A stretch of 64,000 bases of DNA from Paenibacillus donghaensis. Lineage in GTDB: Bacteria > Bacillota > Bacilli > Paenibacillales > Paenibacillaceae. The notes under the pieces are model-generated. The model was not told the DNA's origin. It ran no database searches and was given only the letters and a program-made list of their open reading frames with translations. The translations under genes and the position numbers were made by a program. Of this stretch, positions 44,253-54,261 are shown piece by piece (the stretch's first letter is position 1; every line of letters begins with the position of its first letter). The stretch covers positions 5,270,001 to 5,334,000 of the forward strand of contig NZ_CP021780.1 of assembly GCF_002192415.1 (NCBI RefSeq), given 5' to 3'.

Positions 44253-46991
44253 TTAATTTACTAAATTATCTACCAGTAAATCAACGGCAGCAGGAGCGGG
44301 AGCTGCTCCAAGCTTGGACCGTACAGTAAGCTCACCCTTGCTTATGTTCAGCTGGATTTCCCCCTGAAGGTCAGTGCGGAATACGGCGGTATGGCCGGCT
44401 GCCAGCCGGTCTAGCACTCCACCGTTCGGATGACCATAGGAATTATTGACTCCCGCCGAGATTACAGCGGCCGCCGGACGCCAGAACTCCAGCCATGCCT
44501 CCCCAGTGGAAGTCTTGCTGCCGTGGTGGGCCACCTTCAGCACATCGGCCCGGGGTGCCTGGCTTATGCCGCTTAAGGCCGCGGATTGGATTATCTCCTC
44601 CTCTGCCTCCTCATCCATGTCGCCGGTGAACAGGAAGTTGCGTCCGTTCAGCTCCAGCCGGAACACCACAGAGCCATGATTCTGCTCCTCCAGTACCGGT
44701 ATCTTCTCCACATCGTAGTCTGCCTGCGGCTGATTCTGCAGAGGCGGTGGGGGCCACAGAACAGCAAGCTCCGTCGCCGAATCCGGCCGCAGCGTCATCC
44801 CCTGATGGACGCTGTACAGCTTGATGTTGGCCGCCAGCGCCGTCCTCATCAGCTTCCGGTAAGGTTCGCGGTCGGTAAGCGTTCCGTTAAACAGCAGTGC
44901 GGAGACAGGAATTGATTCCAGCACAGCCTGCAGGCCTCCGGCATGGTCCTGGTCTGCGTGGGTCAGCACCACCGCATCCAGACGGTGAATGCCGCGCTTT
45001 TTCAGCAGAGGGACCAGTGTCTTGGCCCCCACCTCGAATGGGCTGCGGCGGATACGCCAGGGCTCCTTGGCACCGAAGCTTACCGTTCCTCCGCCATCCA
45101 CCAGAATATTAGCCCCATCCGGTGTGGTGATCAGAATGCTGTCGCCCTGCCCCACATCCAGATAGCTGATATGCCCCGCTCCGTTCAACTCCTCGCTGCG
45201 GTAGCCTTGGCAGAGCAGAACGGCCAGCGCAGCTGCCGGTGCCAACTGCAGAACCTTGCCACGCCAGCCTGTTGCCGCCTTCCTCAGCTCCCCATGTCCA
45301 TTGATGCCCGCCCTCATCTGTCCATTCTCCGCCCATTGACTCCCATCCAGCGGTCTTGTCTCGTCCTCCATGTATTGCGGGACATTACGCGCTTCAATCC
45401 GCAGCCTGGCAACAGCCAGCAGCCCATACAGCAGCAGGTAATAGCCGCAGATCCACAACAGGGAAGGCGATCGCCAGATCAGCACAGCACCCGGGAAACC
45501 GTTCATCCACTCCACCAGAACAAAGGTCCAGTTGTTGAGCAGCTCCGCTGCATCAGCCACCTTACCTGCCGCTCCCTCCCAGCATGCACTCAACAGCAAC
45601 GTCAAAGTTCCGAGTGGCAGGACCACAAAGGTAATGAATGGAACCAGCAGCAGGTTGGCCGCAAAGGACAGCAGCGAGAATTGGTTAAAATAATAAATCG
45701 TCAGCGGAAAAGACACCAGTTGGGCCACAACAGTGACCGATACCGCGCTTCTGAGCATCAGCGGAAGCTTCCGCAGCAGCAGGTTAACCATCGGAACGTA
45801 GACCATCAGTCCGGCCGTGACCAGAAAAGACAGCTGAAAGCTGACGCTCAGCAGCAGATAGGGATTCCACAACAGCATGGCCAGCGCAGCAGCGGAAAGA
45901 ATATTGCGCCCGTCTCCAAGCACTTGCACCCGGGCAGCGTAGAGGGCTATCATACTCATCAGTCCTGCGCGTACGACAGAGGGGCCTGCCCCGGACAGCA
46001 GCACATACACTGGAACAAGCAGCAGAGTCAGCGTCAGCGCTGTTTCCCGCGTCAGGCGGCAGCGTTTCCAGATGAACAGCAGGGCACCGACATAGACAGC
46101 AACATGCATTCCCGAAATTGCCAGAATATGCGTCAGGCCCAGCTGCGAGAACTGCTGAAAAATATCCGGGTCAAGGTCATCCTGGAAGCCGATGATCAGC
46201 CCCTTCATGTACCCGGAGTGGCGCGGCTGGAACAGCTGGCCCAGCTTCGCACCCATAGCGCTACGGGCCTGGTCAGTCCAGCGGAGCAGCATCGCCGGAC
46301 TCCAGCCTTCCGGCGGGGTTACTTCCGCGCTCGCCGTCCCGTCAAGCTTCAGCAGCCAGTGCATATGCTGGGTAGCCAGATAAGCCCTGTAATCAAAACC
46401 GCCAAAGTTTCGCGCTTCGCCCGGCAGCTCTACAGCACCGCTGAGCGCTACCCGGTCGCCCCTCTGCCACTGTCCAGCGATATCAATCTCCGACTCGGCC
46501 TGCAGCTTCAGCTGGACTGTAAGCTTTTCACCATCAAGCGAAGTCATATTGCCCCCCTCTCCCGCTTCCTCTTGTTGACTTGAAGCGGTGGGGTGAATAT
46601 CAGCTGCGTTCCCGCTGTTCCCTAGCAAGGCAATGCCGGACAGCTTCACGATGAAGTCCACGCGGTCGCCATCCCGCTCCACCGTAGAAACAATGCTGCC
46701 TTCCGCCCTCACCGGCATTTCGTTCAGCAGGGCCGACGATCGTCCCAGTGCTTCGGGCAGCGAGCTTATATTGCGCCCTTCGCTCCACTCCCAATACAAG
46801 CAGGCGGCTATGACGGCCATACCGAGTACAGCTGTATACCTCCAGCCTAAGCCTGCCCATGCTGCGGCTGCTGCGAGCAGCAGCAATACACCGGCGGCAG
46901 CCAGGGCCAGTCTTCCGCCTGAATAGAGGCAGGCGGCTGTGCTGCCGCAGACCCAGCACACCGTAAAGCTTAGCAGCAGTCTCTCCCTCAT
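44253..46991 (-). CDS. comEC: ComEC DNA-uptake channel
   Basis: 912 residues. An N-terminal DUF4131-type domain, the polytopic competence domain (GFQDDLDPDIFQQFSQLGLT, HILAISGMHVAVYVGALLFI, about ten membrane helices) and a C-terminal metallo-beta-lactamase-like domain (YLDVGQGDSILITTPDGANI, THADQDHAGG, FTGDMDEEAEEE, VAHHGSKTSTG). It passes single-stranded DNA into the cell and may degrade the other strand. The ATG at 46991 follows GGAGAAGGAAG; the longer frame has no better start. A terminator hairpin lies between it and comEB, so it may have separate expression. Confidence 0.93.
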   Translation of the reverse strand: MRERLLLSFTVCWVCGSTAACLYSGGRLALAAAGVLLLLAAAAAWAGLGWRYTAVLGMAVIAACLYWEWSEGRNISSLPEALGRSSALLNEMPVRAEGSIVSTVERDGDRVDFIVKLSGIALLGNSGNAADIHPTASSQQEEAGEGGNMTSLDGEKLTVQLKLQAESEIDIAGQWQRGDRVALSGAVELPGEARNFGGFDYRAYLATQHMHWLLKLDGTASAEVTPPEGWSPAMLLRWTDQARSAMGAKLGQLFQPRHSGYMKGLIIGFQDDLDPDIFQQFSQLGLTHILAISGMHVAVYVGALLFIWKRCRLTRETALTLTLLLVPVYVLLSGAGPSVVRAGLMSMIALYAARVQVLGDGRNILSAAALAMLLWNPYLLLSVSFQLSFLVTAGLMVYVPMVNLLLRKLPLMLRSAVSVTVVAQLVSFPLTIYYFNQFSLLSFAANLLLVPFITFVVLPLGTLTLLLSACWEGAAGKVADAAELLNNWTFVLVEWMNGFPGAVLIWRSPSLLWICGYYLLLYGLLAVARLRIEARNVPQYMEDETRPLDGSQWAENGQMRAGINGHGELRKAATGWRGKVLQLAPAAALAVLLCQGYRSEELNGAGHISYLDVGQGDSILITTPDGANILVDGGGTVSFGAKEPWRIRRSPFEVGAKTLVPLLKKRGIHRLDAVVLTHADQDHAGGLQAVLESIPVSALLFNGTLTDREPYRKLMRTALAANIKLYSVHQGMTLRPDSATELAVLWPPPPLQNQPQADYDVEKIPVLEEQNHGSVVFRLELNGRNFLFTGDMDEEAEEEIIQSAALSGISQAPRADVLKVAHHGSKTSTGEAWLEFWRPAAAVISAGVNNSYGHPNGGVLDRLAAGHTAVFRTDLQGEIQLNISKGELTVRSKLGAAPAPAAVDLLVDNLVN

Positions 46992-47035
46992 CTTCCTTCT
47001 CCTCTCTTTATGCTGCAAGTAACCGGAGAAACAGC

Positions 47036-47075
47036 AAAAAACCTCTGCAAACGCCAAACAGGCGTATACAGAGGT
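47036..47075 (-). terminator. Hairpin terminator between comEB and comEC
   Basis: On the minus strand AACCTCTG-TATACGCC pairs with GGCGTTTG-CAGAGGTT around TGTTT, followed by TTTTGCTG. It lies 40 bp after comEB and 45 bp before the comEC start. Confidence 0.75.
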
Positions 47076-47114
47076 TCTTCCCCGGCTTGCAAGTATTCAA
47101 TTGCCGATTTCTGT

Positions 47115-47633
47115 TCACTCAAACACAGTAATCATGGTCTCCTGCGGCGGCTCATAGCTCTCCAGTTGGCGAAACACAATGCCTTTGGCTGCCATCATCG
47201 CTCTTACCTTTTCCATATCCTTGCGGTATGGACGATAGTAGACAATTTCCACGATCCCGCTGTTGGCGAGCATATTGGCACAGGTCCAGCAAGGCTCATC
47301 GGTAACATATACTGTGCTGCCCTCGCGGTCACTACGGTCAGTGAACAGCAGCAGATTCTGCTCGGCGTGGATGGTGCGGATGCAACGCTGCTTCTTCACC
47401 ATCGTCTCCACTCCGTCCGTGATCTCCAGCTCATATTGCTCCGACACCATGCAGCCGGCTTCCGAGCAGTCCTGAACGCCCATCGGCGCGCCGTTGTAGG
47501 CAGTGCCAAGCAGCTTCTTGCCCTGTACCAGCACAGCGCCAACATGACGGCGCGGACAACGCGAGCGGGTTGAGACCATGCAGGCAATATCCATGAAATA
47601 AGTATCCCAATTCTTCCGGTAGGCTACGCTCAT
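47115..47633 (-). CDS. comEB: dCMP deaminase family protein ComEB
   Basis: 172 residues, zinc-dependent deoxycytidylate deaminase fold. Zinc and catalytic motifs IHAEQNLLLF (HAE) and DEPCWTCANML (PCxxC); substrate region GAVLVQGKKLLGTAYNGAPM. It converts dCMP to dUMP; its role in competence is not essential in B. subtilis. The start at 47633 is 7 nt after GGAG; TTG and ATG codons just upstream are alternatives. Lies between comEA and comEC. Confidence 0.92.
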   Translation of the reverse strand: MSVAYRKNWDTYFMDIACMVSTRSRCPRRHVGAVLVQGKKLLGTAYNGAPMGVQDCSEAGCMVSEQYELEITDGVETMVKKQRCIRTIHAEQNLLLFTDRSDREGSTVYVTDEPCWTCANMLANSGIVEIVYYRPYRKDMEKVRAMMAAKGIVFRQLESYEPPQETMITVFE

Positions 47634-47790
47634 CATCAATCTCCATCTTCTGTTGAAATTAGTTGTTAATCATTGTAGCACAACCGCACAATTTTGCACT
47701 AGGACAACGGTTGCGGTTCGGGTTAACATTGACAGCGGACTCTATGGCTCTTATTTGCTCAAATTCGGCCACAGATGGTCAGGAGCACAC

Positions 47791-48579
47791 TCAGAACACT
47801 ACCTCAGCTTTTAGCTTCTCCAGCATCTTGGTACCAATGCCCTTGACTTTGCCCAGATCAGACAGGCTGCGGAACGGTCCCTTACTGGTACGGTATTCGA
47901 TAATGGCGGCTGCTTTTTTCTCGCCGATGCCAGGCAGATCCATCAGTTCGGCTGTTCCTGCCGTATTTACATTCACCTTACCTGCCTGATCAGCCGTACC
48001 TCCTGCTGCACCTGTCGCTGCCTGACCGCCTCCGTTCGTTGACGCCTGACCTGCCTCCACATCCGCACCTGCCGGTCCGCCTCCGTTCGATGACACCTGA
48101 CCCGCTACAGCACCCGCACCTGCCTGACCACCTCCGTTCGATGACACCTGACCCGCTACAGCACCCGCACCTGCCTGACCACCTCCGTTCGATGACACCT
48201 GACCCGCTACAGCACCCGCACCTGCCTGGCCGCCTCCGTTCACGCCCGCTTCCGCCTGCCCCGCCGCCTCGCCGGTCTGCCTACCTTGCGCCATGACTTC
48301 TCCACCTGCGGTGTCCTTTCCAGCTGTACCTGCGCCTGCCGGTCCGCCTTTCTGGCCAGCAGCGGCACCCGTAACCTCACCCTGGTTTGCCGCCTTTTTC
48401 GTATACGCCTCATCTGTTGCACCCTCGTCGGCAGGAGCAAGACCAACCATTTGTTCCATCTCGGAGTTCACCGTCTCCCAGCCCGAAATGCCGCTGTCAC
48501 TGCCGCTGCCTGCCGTCCAGATCAAAGCTCCGCCAATCAGCGCCGCAGCGATGCCATACAAGACTGAAGTTTTAATCAT
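47791..48579 (-). CDS. comEA: ComEA DNA receptor with expanded repeat linker
   Basis: 262 residues. N-terminal membrane anchor (SVLYGIAAALIGGALIWTAG), a very long Gly/Ala/Gln linker containing four 17-residue repeats (GGGQAGAGAVAGQVSSN), and a C-terminal helix-hairpin-helix DNA-binding domain (VNVNTAGTAELMDLPGIGEK, KAAAIIEYRTSKGPFRSLSD, LGKVKGIGTKMLEKLKAE). It binds double-stranded DNA outside the membrane and feeds ComEC. It lacks an obvious SLBB domain found in many homologues; the repeat linker fills that place. AGGAGG precedes the ATG. Confidence 0.92.
   Translation of the reverse strand: MIKTSVLYGIAAALIGGALIWTAGSGSDSGISGWETVNSEMEQMVGLAPADEGATDEAYTKKAANQGEVTGAAAGQKGGPAGAGTAGKDTAGGEVMAQGRQTGEAAGQAEAGVNGGGQAGAGAVAGQVSSNGGGQAGAGAVAGQVSSNGGGQAGAGAVAGQVSSNGGGPAGADVEAGQASTNGGGQAATGAAGGTADQAGKVNVNTAGTAELMDLPGIGEKKAAAIIEYRTSKGPFRSLSDLGKVKGIGTKMLEKLKAEVVF
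48029..48240. repeat. 51-bp tandem repeat inside comEA
   Basis: Units begin at 48029, 48080, 48131, 48182 and a partial one at 48233; the middle ones are almost identical at base level. The period (17 codons) keeps the frame, so copy number can change linker length without breaking the gene. Confidence 0.95.
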
Positions 48580-48782
48580 TCTGTATTCCTCCTAATCTGA
48601 AATCTTCTTCCACTTTTTTTCACTAAACCTGTCATGGGTCCAAGTCTGTCTTGCATACACTTAACGAAGAGAATTCATGGAGGCAGAAGCGGCTATGCCC
48701 TTCTACCTTGCATGCTTGGCCCGCTTCCATGGGAGATACAAGCTTGATCAATCAAATGAACCCTAGAAAGGAGGACCCTAGA

Positions 48783-49634
48783 ATGAAAGTAGGATTTATC
48801 GGAACAGGCAGTATGGGCAGCCTGCTGATCGACGCCTTCCTTTCTTCCGGTGCGCTTGCGCCTTGTGATGTGCTGGCCAGCAACCGCAGCCCAGGCAAGC
48901 TGCTTCAGCTGGCCGAACGCCACCCCGGCCTCTCCATTTGCGGGAGTAATAAAGAGACGGCAGCCGGAAGCGATATTGTGTTCTTGTGTGTGAAGCCGAT
49001 GGAGTTCAAGACCTTGACCGATGAGATTGCCGCCAGCCTGCGCCGCGAGCAGATTGTGGTTTCGATTACCAGCCCGGTGCAGCTGCGCCACCTGGAGGCC
49101 GTATTACCGTCCAAGATTGCCAAGGTCATTCCCAGCATCACACACCGAGTCAAAAGCGGAACCTCTCTCTGCATCTTCGGCAACAGAATGAATAAGGAGG
49201 ACAGGCGCACGCTGCTGCAACTGCTGTCCTTCATCGGAGTACCTGCAGAGATTCTCGAGACGCATACCCGGATCGCATCAGACTTCTCCAGCTGCGGCCC
49301 TGCGTTCCTAAGCTATTTCATTGAACGCTGGATTGAAGCAGCTGTTGAAGCCACTGGAATTGAGGAGCAGCTGGTCAGCCGGCTGGCCGGTGAGATGCTG
49401 CTGGGAACCGGCAAGCTGCTGACCGAAGGCGACTTCACGCCGCAGGAGCTTCAGGAGCGGGTAGCCGTGCGCGGCGGCATTACCGCTGAAGCGCTGAACC
49501 ATCTGCGCATCAGCCTCGAAGGCGTATTCGAACGGCTGATCACCACCACCCACGATAAATATGACGAGGATGTCGAGCGGCTGGATTCCTTGTTCGGGCA
49601 TGGCGGCATTGTCCAGTCTCCTCTGGACCGCTAG
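48783..49634 (+). CDS. comER: ComER, ProC-like protein
   Basis: 283 residues similar to pyrroline-5-carboxylate reductase. NAD(P)-binding start KVGFIGTGSMGSLLIDAFLS, ASNRSPGKL, FLCVKPMEFKTL, KVIPSITHRVKSG and the C-terminal helical SDFSSCGPAFLSYFIERWIE. It is divergent from comEA as in B. subtilis; there ComER affects sporulation and biofilm timing more than DNA uptake. The ATG at 48783 follows AAAGGAGG; the frame before it is not supported. Confidence 0.92.
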   Translation: MKVGFIGTGSMGSLLIDAFLSSGALAPCDVLASNRSPGKLLQLAERHPGLSICGSNKETAAGSDIVFLCVKPMEFKTLTDEIAASLRREQIVVSITSPVQLRHLEAVLPSKIAKVIPSITHRVKSGTSLCIFGNRMNKEDRRTLLQLLSFIGVPAEILETHTRIASDFSSCGPAFLSYFIERWIEAAVEATGIEEQLVSRLAGEMLLGTGKLLTEGDFTPQELQERVAVRGGITAEALNHLRISLEGVFERLITTTHDKYDEDVERLDSLFGHGGIVQSPLDR

Positions 49635-49718
49635 CTGCATAACTGCTAATTAGTCAAGTATGATACTGCATCTAATCTGATGGTTTCTTCACTTTCGGAG
49701 CAATTTATTAACAATTAT

Positions 49719-49965
49719 GTTACTACTTAGATCCCAGCGAGCATTTAGAGGGTTACCCTGGAACGTTCGGAGTAAATAGATGCGAAAGTGCAACTAAATT
49801 CAGCCAGATCGTAAGTTGGCAGTCGAATAAGTGCGAATCCGCAACTAATTTCGAGTAAACCAAGCATATTTCGCTCAGAATGCCAAATTAGATGCTTATT
49901 TGCATCTATTTCCTCCAAAACGGAGAAAATCCGTAAATTAGATGCACATTCGCAACTAAATGAGA
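49719..49965. repeat. Four-palindrome element, family A copy 3
   Basis: Cores centred near 49786.5, 49837.5, 49898.5 and 49948.5; spacing 51, 61 and 50 bp, the same as copies 1 and 2. Units include AAATTAGATGCTTATTTGCA and AAATTAGATGCACATTCGCA. The left flank TGTTACTACTTAG and TTACCCTGGAACGTTC matches the other copies. It lies between convergent comER and leuS. Confidence 0.9.
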
Positions 49966-50088
49966 TATCCGTTTCGAGCTTCACTGACCACCATCGCATG
50001 ATTTGAGCAAATGTATTGTAGATTGGCTACCTAAAATCACTGGCAGACTCGCGCACGCAAGCCGTCCCACCCCTATCAGCATGCCGTC

Positions 50089-50134
50089 AAAAAAATAGCA
50101 CCCGCAGCACGGATTGCTCCGTTGCTGCGGGTGC
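50089..50134 (-). terminator. leuS terminator
   Basis: On the minus strand GCACCCGCAGCA pairs perfectly with TGCTGCGGGTGC across a 13-nt loop, followed by TATTTTTTT. It lies about 210 bp after the leuS stop codon, with a tandem repeat in between. Confidence 0.87.
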
Positions 50135-50140
50135 GTTCTT

Positions 50141-50332
50141 CGCGTTCCCGCTGACCTATTTATTCCGTTCTCACTTACTCAGCGTTCCCGCCACTTGCCA
50201 TTATTCATGGCCTGCCGCGTTCCCACTGTTTCCCATCGTTCACAATTCACCGCGTTCTCGCTGCTCTTCCATCATTCACGACTCACAGCGTTCCCGCCGT
50301 TTCCCATCGCTCACCATTCGCCGCGTTCCCGC
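50141..50332. repeat. 35-36 bp imperfect tandem repeat after leuS
   Basis: Copies start near 50141, 50181, 50216, 50251, 50287 and 50322 with words CGCGTTCCCGC, TTTCCCATCGTTCAC and ATTCAC. It occupies the 3' untranslated region between the leuS stop and its terminator, so it would be transcribed. Confidence 0.85.
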
Positions 50333-50344
50333 AGCTACAGCCGG

Positions 50345-52795
50345 TTACCCCACTACAATATTCACCAGTTTGCCCGGTACGGCAATGATTTTGCGGACGG
50401 TTTTGCCGGCTACAGCGGTGTTCACATTCGGCAGCGCCAGCGCGTGGGCTTCCATCTGCTCCTTGCCCATGTCCTGCGGGATCAGGGCGCGCTGCACGAT
50501 CTTGCCGTTCACCTGCACCACGATTTCGACTTCGGCATCCACAGTCCAAGTCTCATCATAGGTTGGCCAAGCTACATAGCTGATGCTTCCTTCATGGCCC
50601 AGCAGCTGCCACAGCTCCTCGGCAATATGCGGCGCCAGCGGCGACAGCATCTGCACGAACTGCTCAGCGGCTTCGCGGGACAACGTATCCTGCTTGTAAG
50701 CATCGTTGATGAAGATCATCAGCTGGCTGATCGCCGTGTTGAAACGCAGGTGTTCGAAATCCTCGGTGACCTTCTTCAGCGTCTTGTGCCAGGTACGTTT
50801 GAACTCATCGCTGCCGCCGTCCGCTGTGATCTTGGCGCTGATCGCGCCGTCTTCACCCACGAACAGCCGCCATACGCGGGAGAGGAAGCGGTGTATGCCC
50901 TCCACCCCTTTTTCATTCCAAGGCTTGGTTGCCTCCAGCGGCCCCATGAACATCTCATACACACGCAGCGTATCCGCGCCGTAAGCTTCCACAATCTCAT
51001 CCGGGTTGATGACATTGCCGCGCGACTTGCTCATCTTCTCGTTGTTGTTGCCGAGGATCATGCCCTGGTTAACCAGCTTGTGGAACGGCTCCTTCGTTTC
51101 GACTACGCCGATATCATACAGCACCTTATGCCAGAAGCGGGCATAGAGCAGATGCAGCACCGCATGCTCTGCACCGCCTATGTACAGATCCACCGGAAGC
51201 CATTCCTTCTGCTTCTCGGGAGAGCACAGCTCGCGGTCATTGTGCGGATCGATATACCGCAGGTAATACCAGCAGCTGCCGGCCCATTGCGGCATCGTGT
51301 TCGTCTCGCGGCGCGCTTTCATGCCAGTCTCCGGGTCAACCGTCTCCACCCATTCCGTCACGTTGGCCAGTGGGGATTCCCCGGTGCCGGAAGGTTTGAT
51401 CGCGTCCACATCCGGCAGCAGCAGCGGCAGCTGGTCGATCGGAACAGTCTTCATAGTGCCGTCCTCCAGATGCAGGATCGGTATCGGCTCACCCCAGTAG
51501 CGCTGGCGGCTGAACAGCCAGTCGCGCAGGCGGTAGGTCACCTTGCCTGTGCCGCTTCCCTTCTCCTCCAGCCAGGCAATCATCTTGGCGATGGCTTCGG
51601 TATTCTCCAGGCCGTCCAGGAAGTCAGAGTTCACATGTGGCCCGTCTCCGGAGTAAGCCTCTTCCGCGATGTTGCCGCCCTGCACCACTTCAATGATCTC
51701 CAGGCCGAATTGCTTGGCGAATTCCCAGTCGCGGGCATCATGGCCCGGAACCGCCATAATCGCGCCTGTGCCGTATCCGGCAAGCACGTAATCAGCGATC
51801 CAGATGGGCACCTGTGCGCCGTTTACCGGATTGACCGCATAGGCACCGGTGAACACGCCGGATTTCTCCTTGGCCAGGTCGGTGCGCTCCAGATCGCTTT
51901 TGCGGGCAGCCTTGTCACGGTACTCCGCCACCGCAGCCCGCTGGGCTTCGGTAGTAATGGCTTCGACCAATTTATGCTCCGGCGCCAGTACGCAATAGCT
52001 GGCCCCGAACAGGGTGTCCGGCCGGGTGGTGAATACCTGCAGGCTCTCCGTAGAACCTTCAATCCCGAAGGTTACTTCCGCACCGGTAGACTTGCCGATC
52101 CAGTTGCGCTGCATATCCTTGATGCTCTCTTCCCAGTCCAGCTCCTCCAGGTCTTCAAGCAGGCGTTCAGCGTATTCCGTAATCTTCAGAATCCACTGGC
52201 GCATCGGACGTCGCACCACCGGGTGGCCGCCGCGCTCGCTTTTGCCGTCAATAACCTCTTCGTTCGCCAGCACCGTACCCAGCGCTTCACACCAGTTAAC
52301 CGATACCTCTGCTACATAAGCCAGTCCAAGGTTGTACAGCTGGATGAAGATCCATTGCGTCCATTTGTAATACTCCGGATCGGTCGTGCTGATCTCGCGG
52401 TCCCAGTCGTAGGAGAAGCCCAGTGACTTGATCTGGCGGCGGAAATTATCAATATTCTTGAAGGTAATCTCACGCGGATGTTGTCCGGTGTCCATCGCAT
52501 ATTGCTCAGCCGGAAGTCCGAACGCATCCCAGCCCATCGGGTGCAGCACGTTGTAGCCGCGCATCCGTTTATAACGGGAAACAATATCCGTGGCCGTATA
52601 ACCTTCAGGATGGCCTACATGCAGCCCTGCACCTGATGGGTAAGGAAACATGTCCAGCGCATAGAACTTCGGCTTGCCTGCTTCCTCGCTTGTCTTAAAT
52701 ACCTTGTGGTCATCCCAGAATTTCTGCCATTTCGGCTCAATGGTCTGGGCCCGGTAGCCTGTACCGGGATTCGAGTGTACTGTATTGTCGCTCAT
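50345..52795 (-). CDS. leuS: Leucyl-tRNA synthetase
   Basis: 816-residue class I synthetase charging tRNA-Leu. HIGH-type signature [20 protein letters not shown], the CP1 editing domain ([32 protein letters not shown]), [14 protein letters not shown] as KMSKS loop, and the C-terminal anticodon-binding and tail domains. The ATG at 52795 follows AAGGAGG; an upstream ATG in frame is not supported. Expression is controlled by the T-box leader upstream. Confidence 0.97.
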   Translation of the reverse strand: MSDNTVHSNPGTGYRAQTIEPKWQKFWDDHKVFKTSEEAGKPKFYALDMFPYPSGAGLHVGHPEGYTATDIVSRYKRMRGYNVLHPMGWDAFGLPAEQYAMDTGQHPREITFKNIDNFRRQIKSLGFSYDWDREISTTDPEYYKWTQWIFIQLYNLGLAYVAEVSVNWCEALGTVLANEEVIDGKSERGGHPVVRRPMRQWILKITEYAERLLEDLEELDWEESIKDMQRNWIGKSTGAEVTFGIEGSTESLQVFTTRPDTLFGASYCVLAPEHKLVEAITTEAQRAAVAEYRDKAARKSDLERTDLAKEKSGVFTGAYAVNPVNGAQVPIWIADYVLAGYGTGAIMAVPGHDARDWEFAKQFGLEIIEVVQGGNIAEEAYSGDGPHVNSDFLDGLENTEAIAKMIAWLEEKGSGTGKVTYRLRDWLFSRQRYWGEPIPILHLEDGTMKTVPIDQLPLLLPDVDAIKPSGTGESPLANVTEWVETVDPETGMKARRETNTMPQWAGSCWYYLRYIDPHNDRELCSPEKQKEWLPVDLYIGGAEHAVLHLLYARFWHKVLYDIGVVETKEPFHKLVNQGMILGNNNEKMSKSRGNVINPDEIVEAYGADTLRVYEMFMGPLEATKPWNEKGVEGIHRFLSRVWRLFVGEDGAISAKITADGGSDEFKRTWHKTLKKVTEDFEHLRFNTAISQLMIFINDAYKQDTLSREAAEQFVQMLSPLAPHIAEELWQLLGHEGSISYVAWPTYDETWTVDAEVEIVVQVNGKIVQRALIPQDMGKEQMEAHALALPNVNTAVAGKTVRKIIAVPGKLVNIVVG

Positions 52796-52864
52796 CTTGT
52801 GTTCCTCCTTGGGGTGTTGCTGCAACGAATTGCAGGTTTTAGCAGTTCACTCTTTAATTACGTT

Positions 52865-53145
52865 AAAAAACCCCCCATCCCTAGCGTATTATCGCTAGGG
52901 ACGAGAGGTTATAGATCCCGTGGTACCACCCTAGTTAGCAGCAGATATGCTTCATCATGCTACTCACTTTGCACCCTTTAACGGGGGTGAGGCGATGGCG
53001 GTTCACGCCATTACTCCAAGGTGAGTTCATTCCGGTCCGCCCTACCGACTCGCACCTTAGCGCCGGCTCTCTGCAATGACGGTCTCACGAACTACTACTC
53101 CTCATCATCGATCCACTATATTCACGATTAGATATCGCAATATTC
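52865..53145 (-). ncRNA. T-box leader of leuS (tRNA-Leu sensing)
   Basis: Minus-strand leader with the T-box AGGGTGGTACCACGGG (52917-52932) and a terminator CCCTAGCG / CGCTAGGG followed by six T (52865-52900). The Stem I region lies at about 52981-53090. A CTC triplet at 53023-53025 within GAACTCACC is the likely specifier, a leucine codon. Uncharged tRNA-Leu should pair with specifier and T-box, form the antiterminator and allow leuS expression. Confidence 0.92.
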
Positions 53146-53151
53146 CACAAC

Positions 53152-53181
53152 ATTATAACCAATAGTACAGGCTCCAGTCAA
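53152..53181 (-). promoter_or_regulatory. leuS promoter
   Basis: On the minus strand TTGACT (53176-53181), 18 bp, TATAAT (53152-53157), just upstream of the T-box leader and 12 bp after the stop of the AI-2E family gene. Confidence 0.8.
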
Positions 53182-53193
53182 TGAATTTGCCTG

Positions 53194-54261
53194 CTAGATG
53201 GGCTTTCGCTTGATGTAATACGCCATAAAGTGCTGGATTACGACCTTAAAGGCGGCAAAAAACGGCACAGCCAGGATCAGCCCGATCATTCCCGCCACCT
53301 CTCCGCCTACCAGCAGCGCGAAGATAATGAGCAGCGGATGCAGATGCAGCTTGCGCCCCACCACCTGCGGGGAGATCACATTGCTCTCCAGCATCTGACA
53401 GAGCGTGTTCACCACAGCAACCAGCAGCACCAGCCGCAGCGAGATGGTGGAGGCCATAACGATGGCGGGGGCAGCTCCCAGGAACGGCCCCATATACGGC
53501 ACGATATTAAAGACCGCCACCACACTGGCGAACAGCAAGGCATACGGCATCCCGATAATGGCATAACCGATATAGGCCAGCACCCCGATGATGATGCAGA
53601 CCAGAAACTGCCCGCGGATATAGTTGCCCAGCGCGTTGTCGATATCTTTTAGCAGCGTAACAATCGATTTGCGCCGGGAGCGCGGCAGACAGGAGACGAC
53701 GGCACGTTCGAACACATCGAAATCCTTCAGGATATAGAACACAAGAAAAGGCACGATAAAGGCATTAAACAGCACATTGATGGTAGAGCCGATATTATCG
53801 AGAAAATGTGAGATTCCGACGGCCAGCCGGTCCTCCAGCTGAAAAAACCAATTGTTCATCCCGGTCTCAATCCCCGGCGGAATCAGCCTGGAATTCATAT
53901 TGCGCATTAGCCCCTGGGCATGCAGCGTCATCTCCGGCAGATGCTCATTCAGCTCCTCCAGCTGCTCAATAAACATCGGAATCAGATTCATGAAGATCAC
54001 GGCAATCGAAGTCAGGAACACGGCATATATCAGCAGCACAGCAACACTGCGCGGCATCTTGCGTCCGGCCAGCATGCTGACTACAGGATTAAGCACATAC
54101 GAGATGATCATGGCGGCCAGGAACGGGGCCAGAATTGCTTTTAGAAACAGAAACACACCCTGCAGCATCGGACGGAGCAGCCATACAAAATATAAAATGA
54201 TCAGCGAGAGCAGCACTCCGATCATCCAGCGGAACCATTTACTTTGAGACCATTGCTCCAT
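53194..54261 (-). CDS. AI-2E family (UPF0118) membrane transporter
   Basis: 355 residues with about seven to eight membrane helices. Seen: IGVLLSLIILYFVWLLRPM, LNPVVSMLAGRKMPRSVAVL, the extracellular helical region with VGISHFLDNIGST, and the conserved FNIVPYMGPFLGAAPAIVMA, ESNVISPQVVGRKLHLHPL and IGLILAVPFFAAFKVV. The family includes exporters of small molecules and Na+(Li+)/H+ antiporters; the substrate here is unknown. Divergent from the lichenase gene. Confidence 0.88.
   Translation of the reverse strand: MEQWSQSKWFRWMIGVLLSLIILYFVWLLRPMLQGVFLFLKAILAPFLAAMIISYVLNPVVSMLAGRKMPRSVAVLLIYAVFLTSIAVIFMNLIPMFIEQLEELNEHLPEMTLHAQGLMRNMNSRLIPPGIETGMNNWFFQLEDRLAVGISHFLDNIGSTINVLFNAFIVPFLVFYILKDFDVFERAVVSCLPRSRRKSIVTLLKDIDNALGNYIRGQFLVCIIIGVLAYIGYAIIGMPYALLFASVVAVFNIVPYMGPFLGAAPAIVMASTISLRLVLLVAVVNTLCQMLESNVISPQVVGRKLHLHPLLIIFALLVGGEVAGMIGLILAVPFFAAFKVVIQHFMAYYIKRKPI

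Noticed and set aside
44254..44268. Palindrome TAATTTA-C-TAAATTA as operator of the LacI-type gene
   Set aside because: It overlaps the comEC stop region and is pure A/T around one C; chance is likely in AT-rich DNA.
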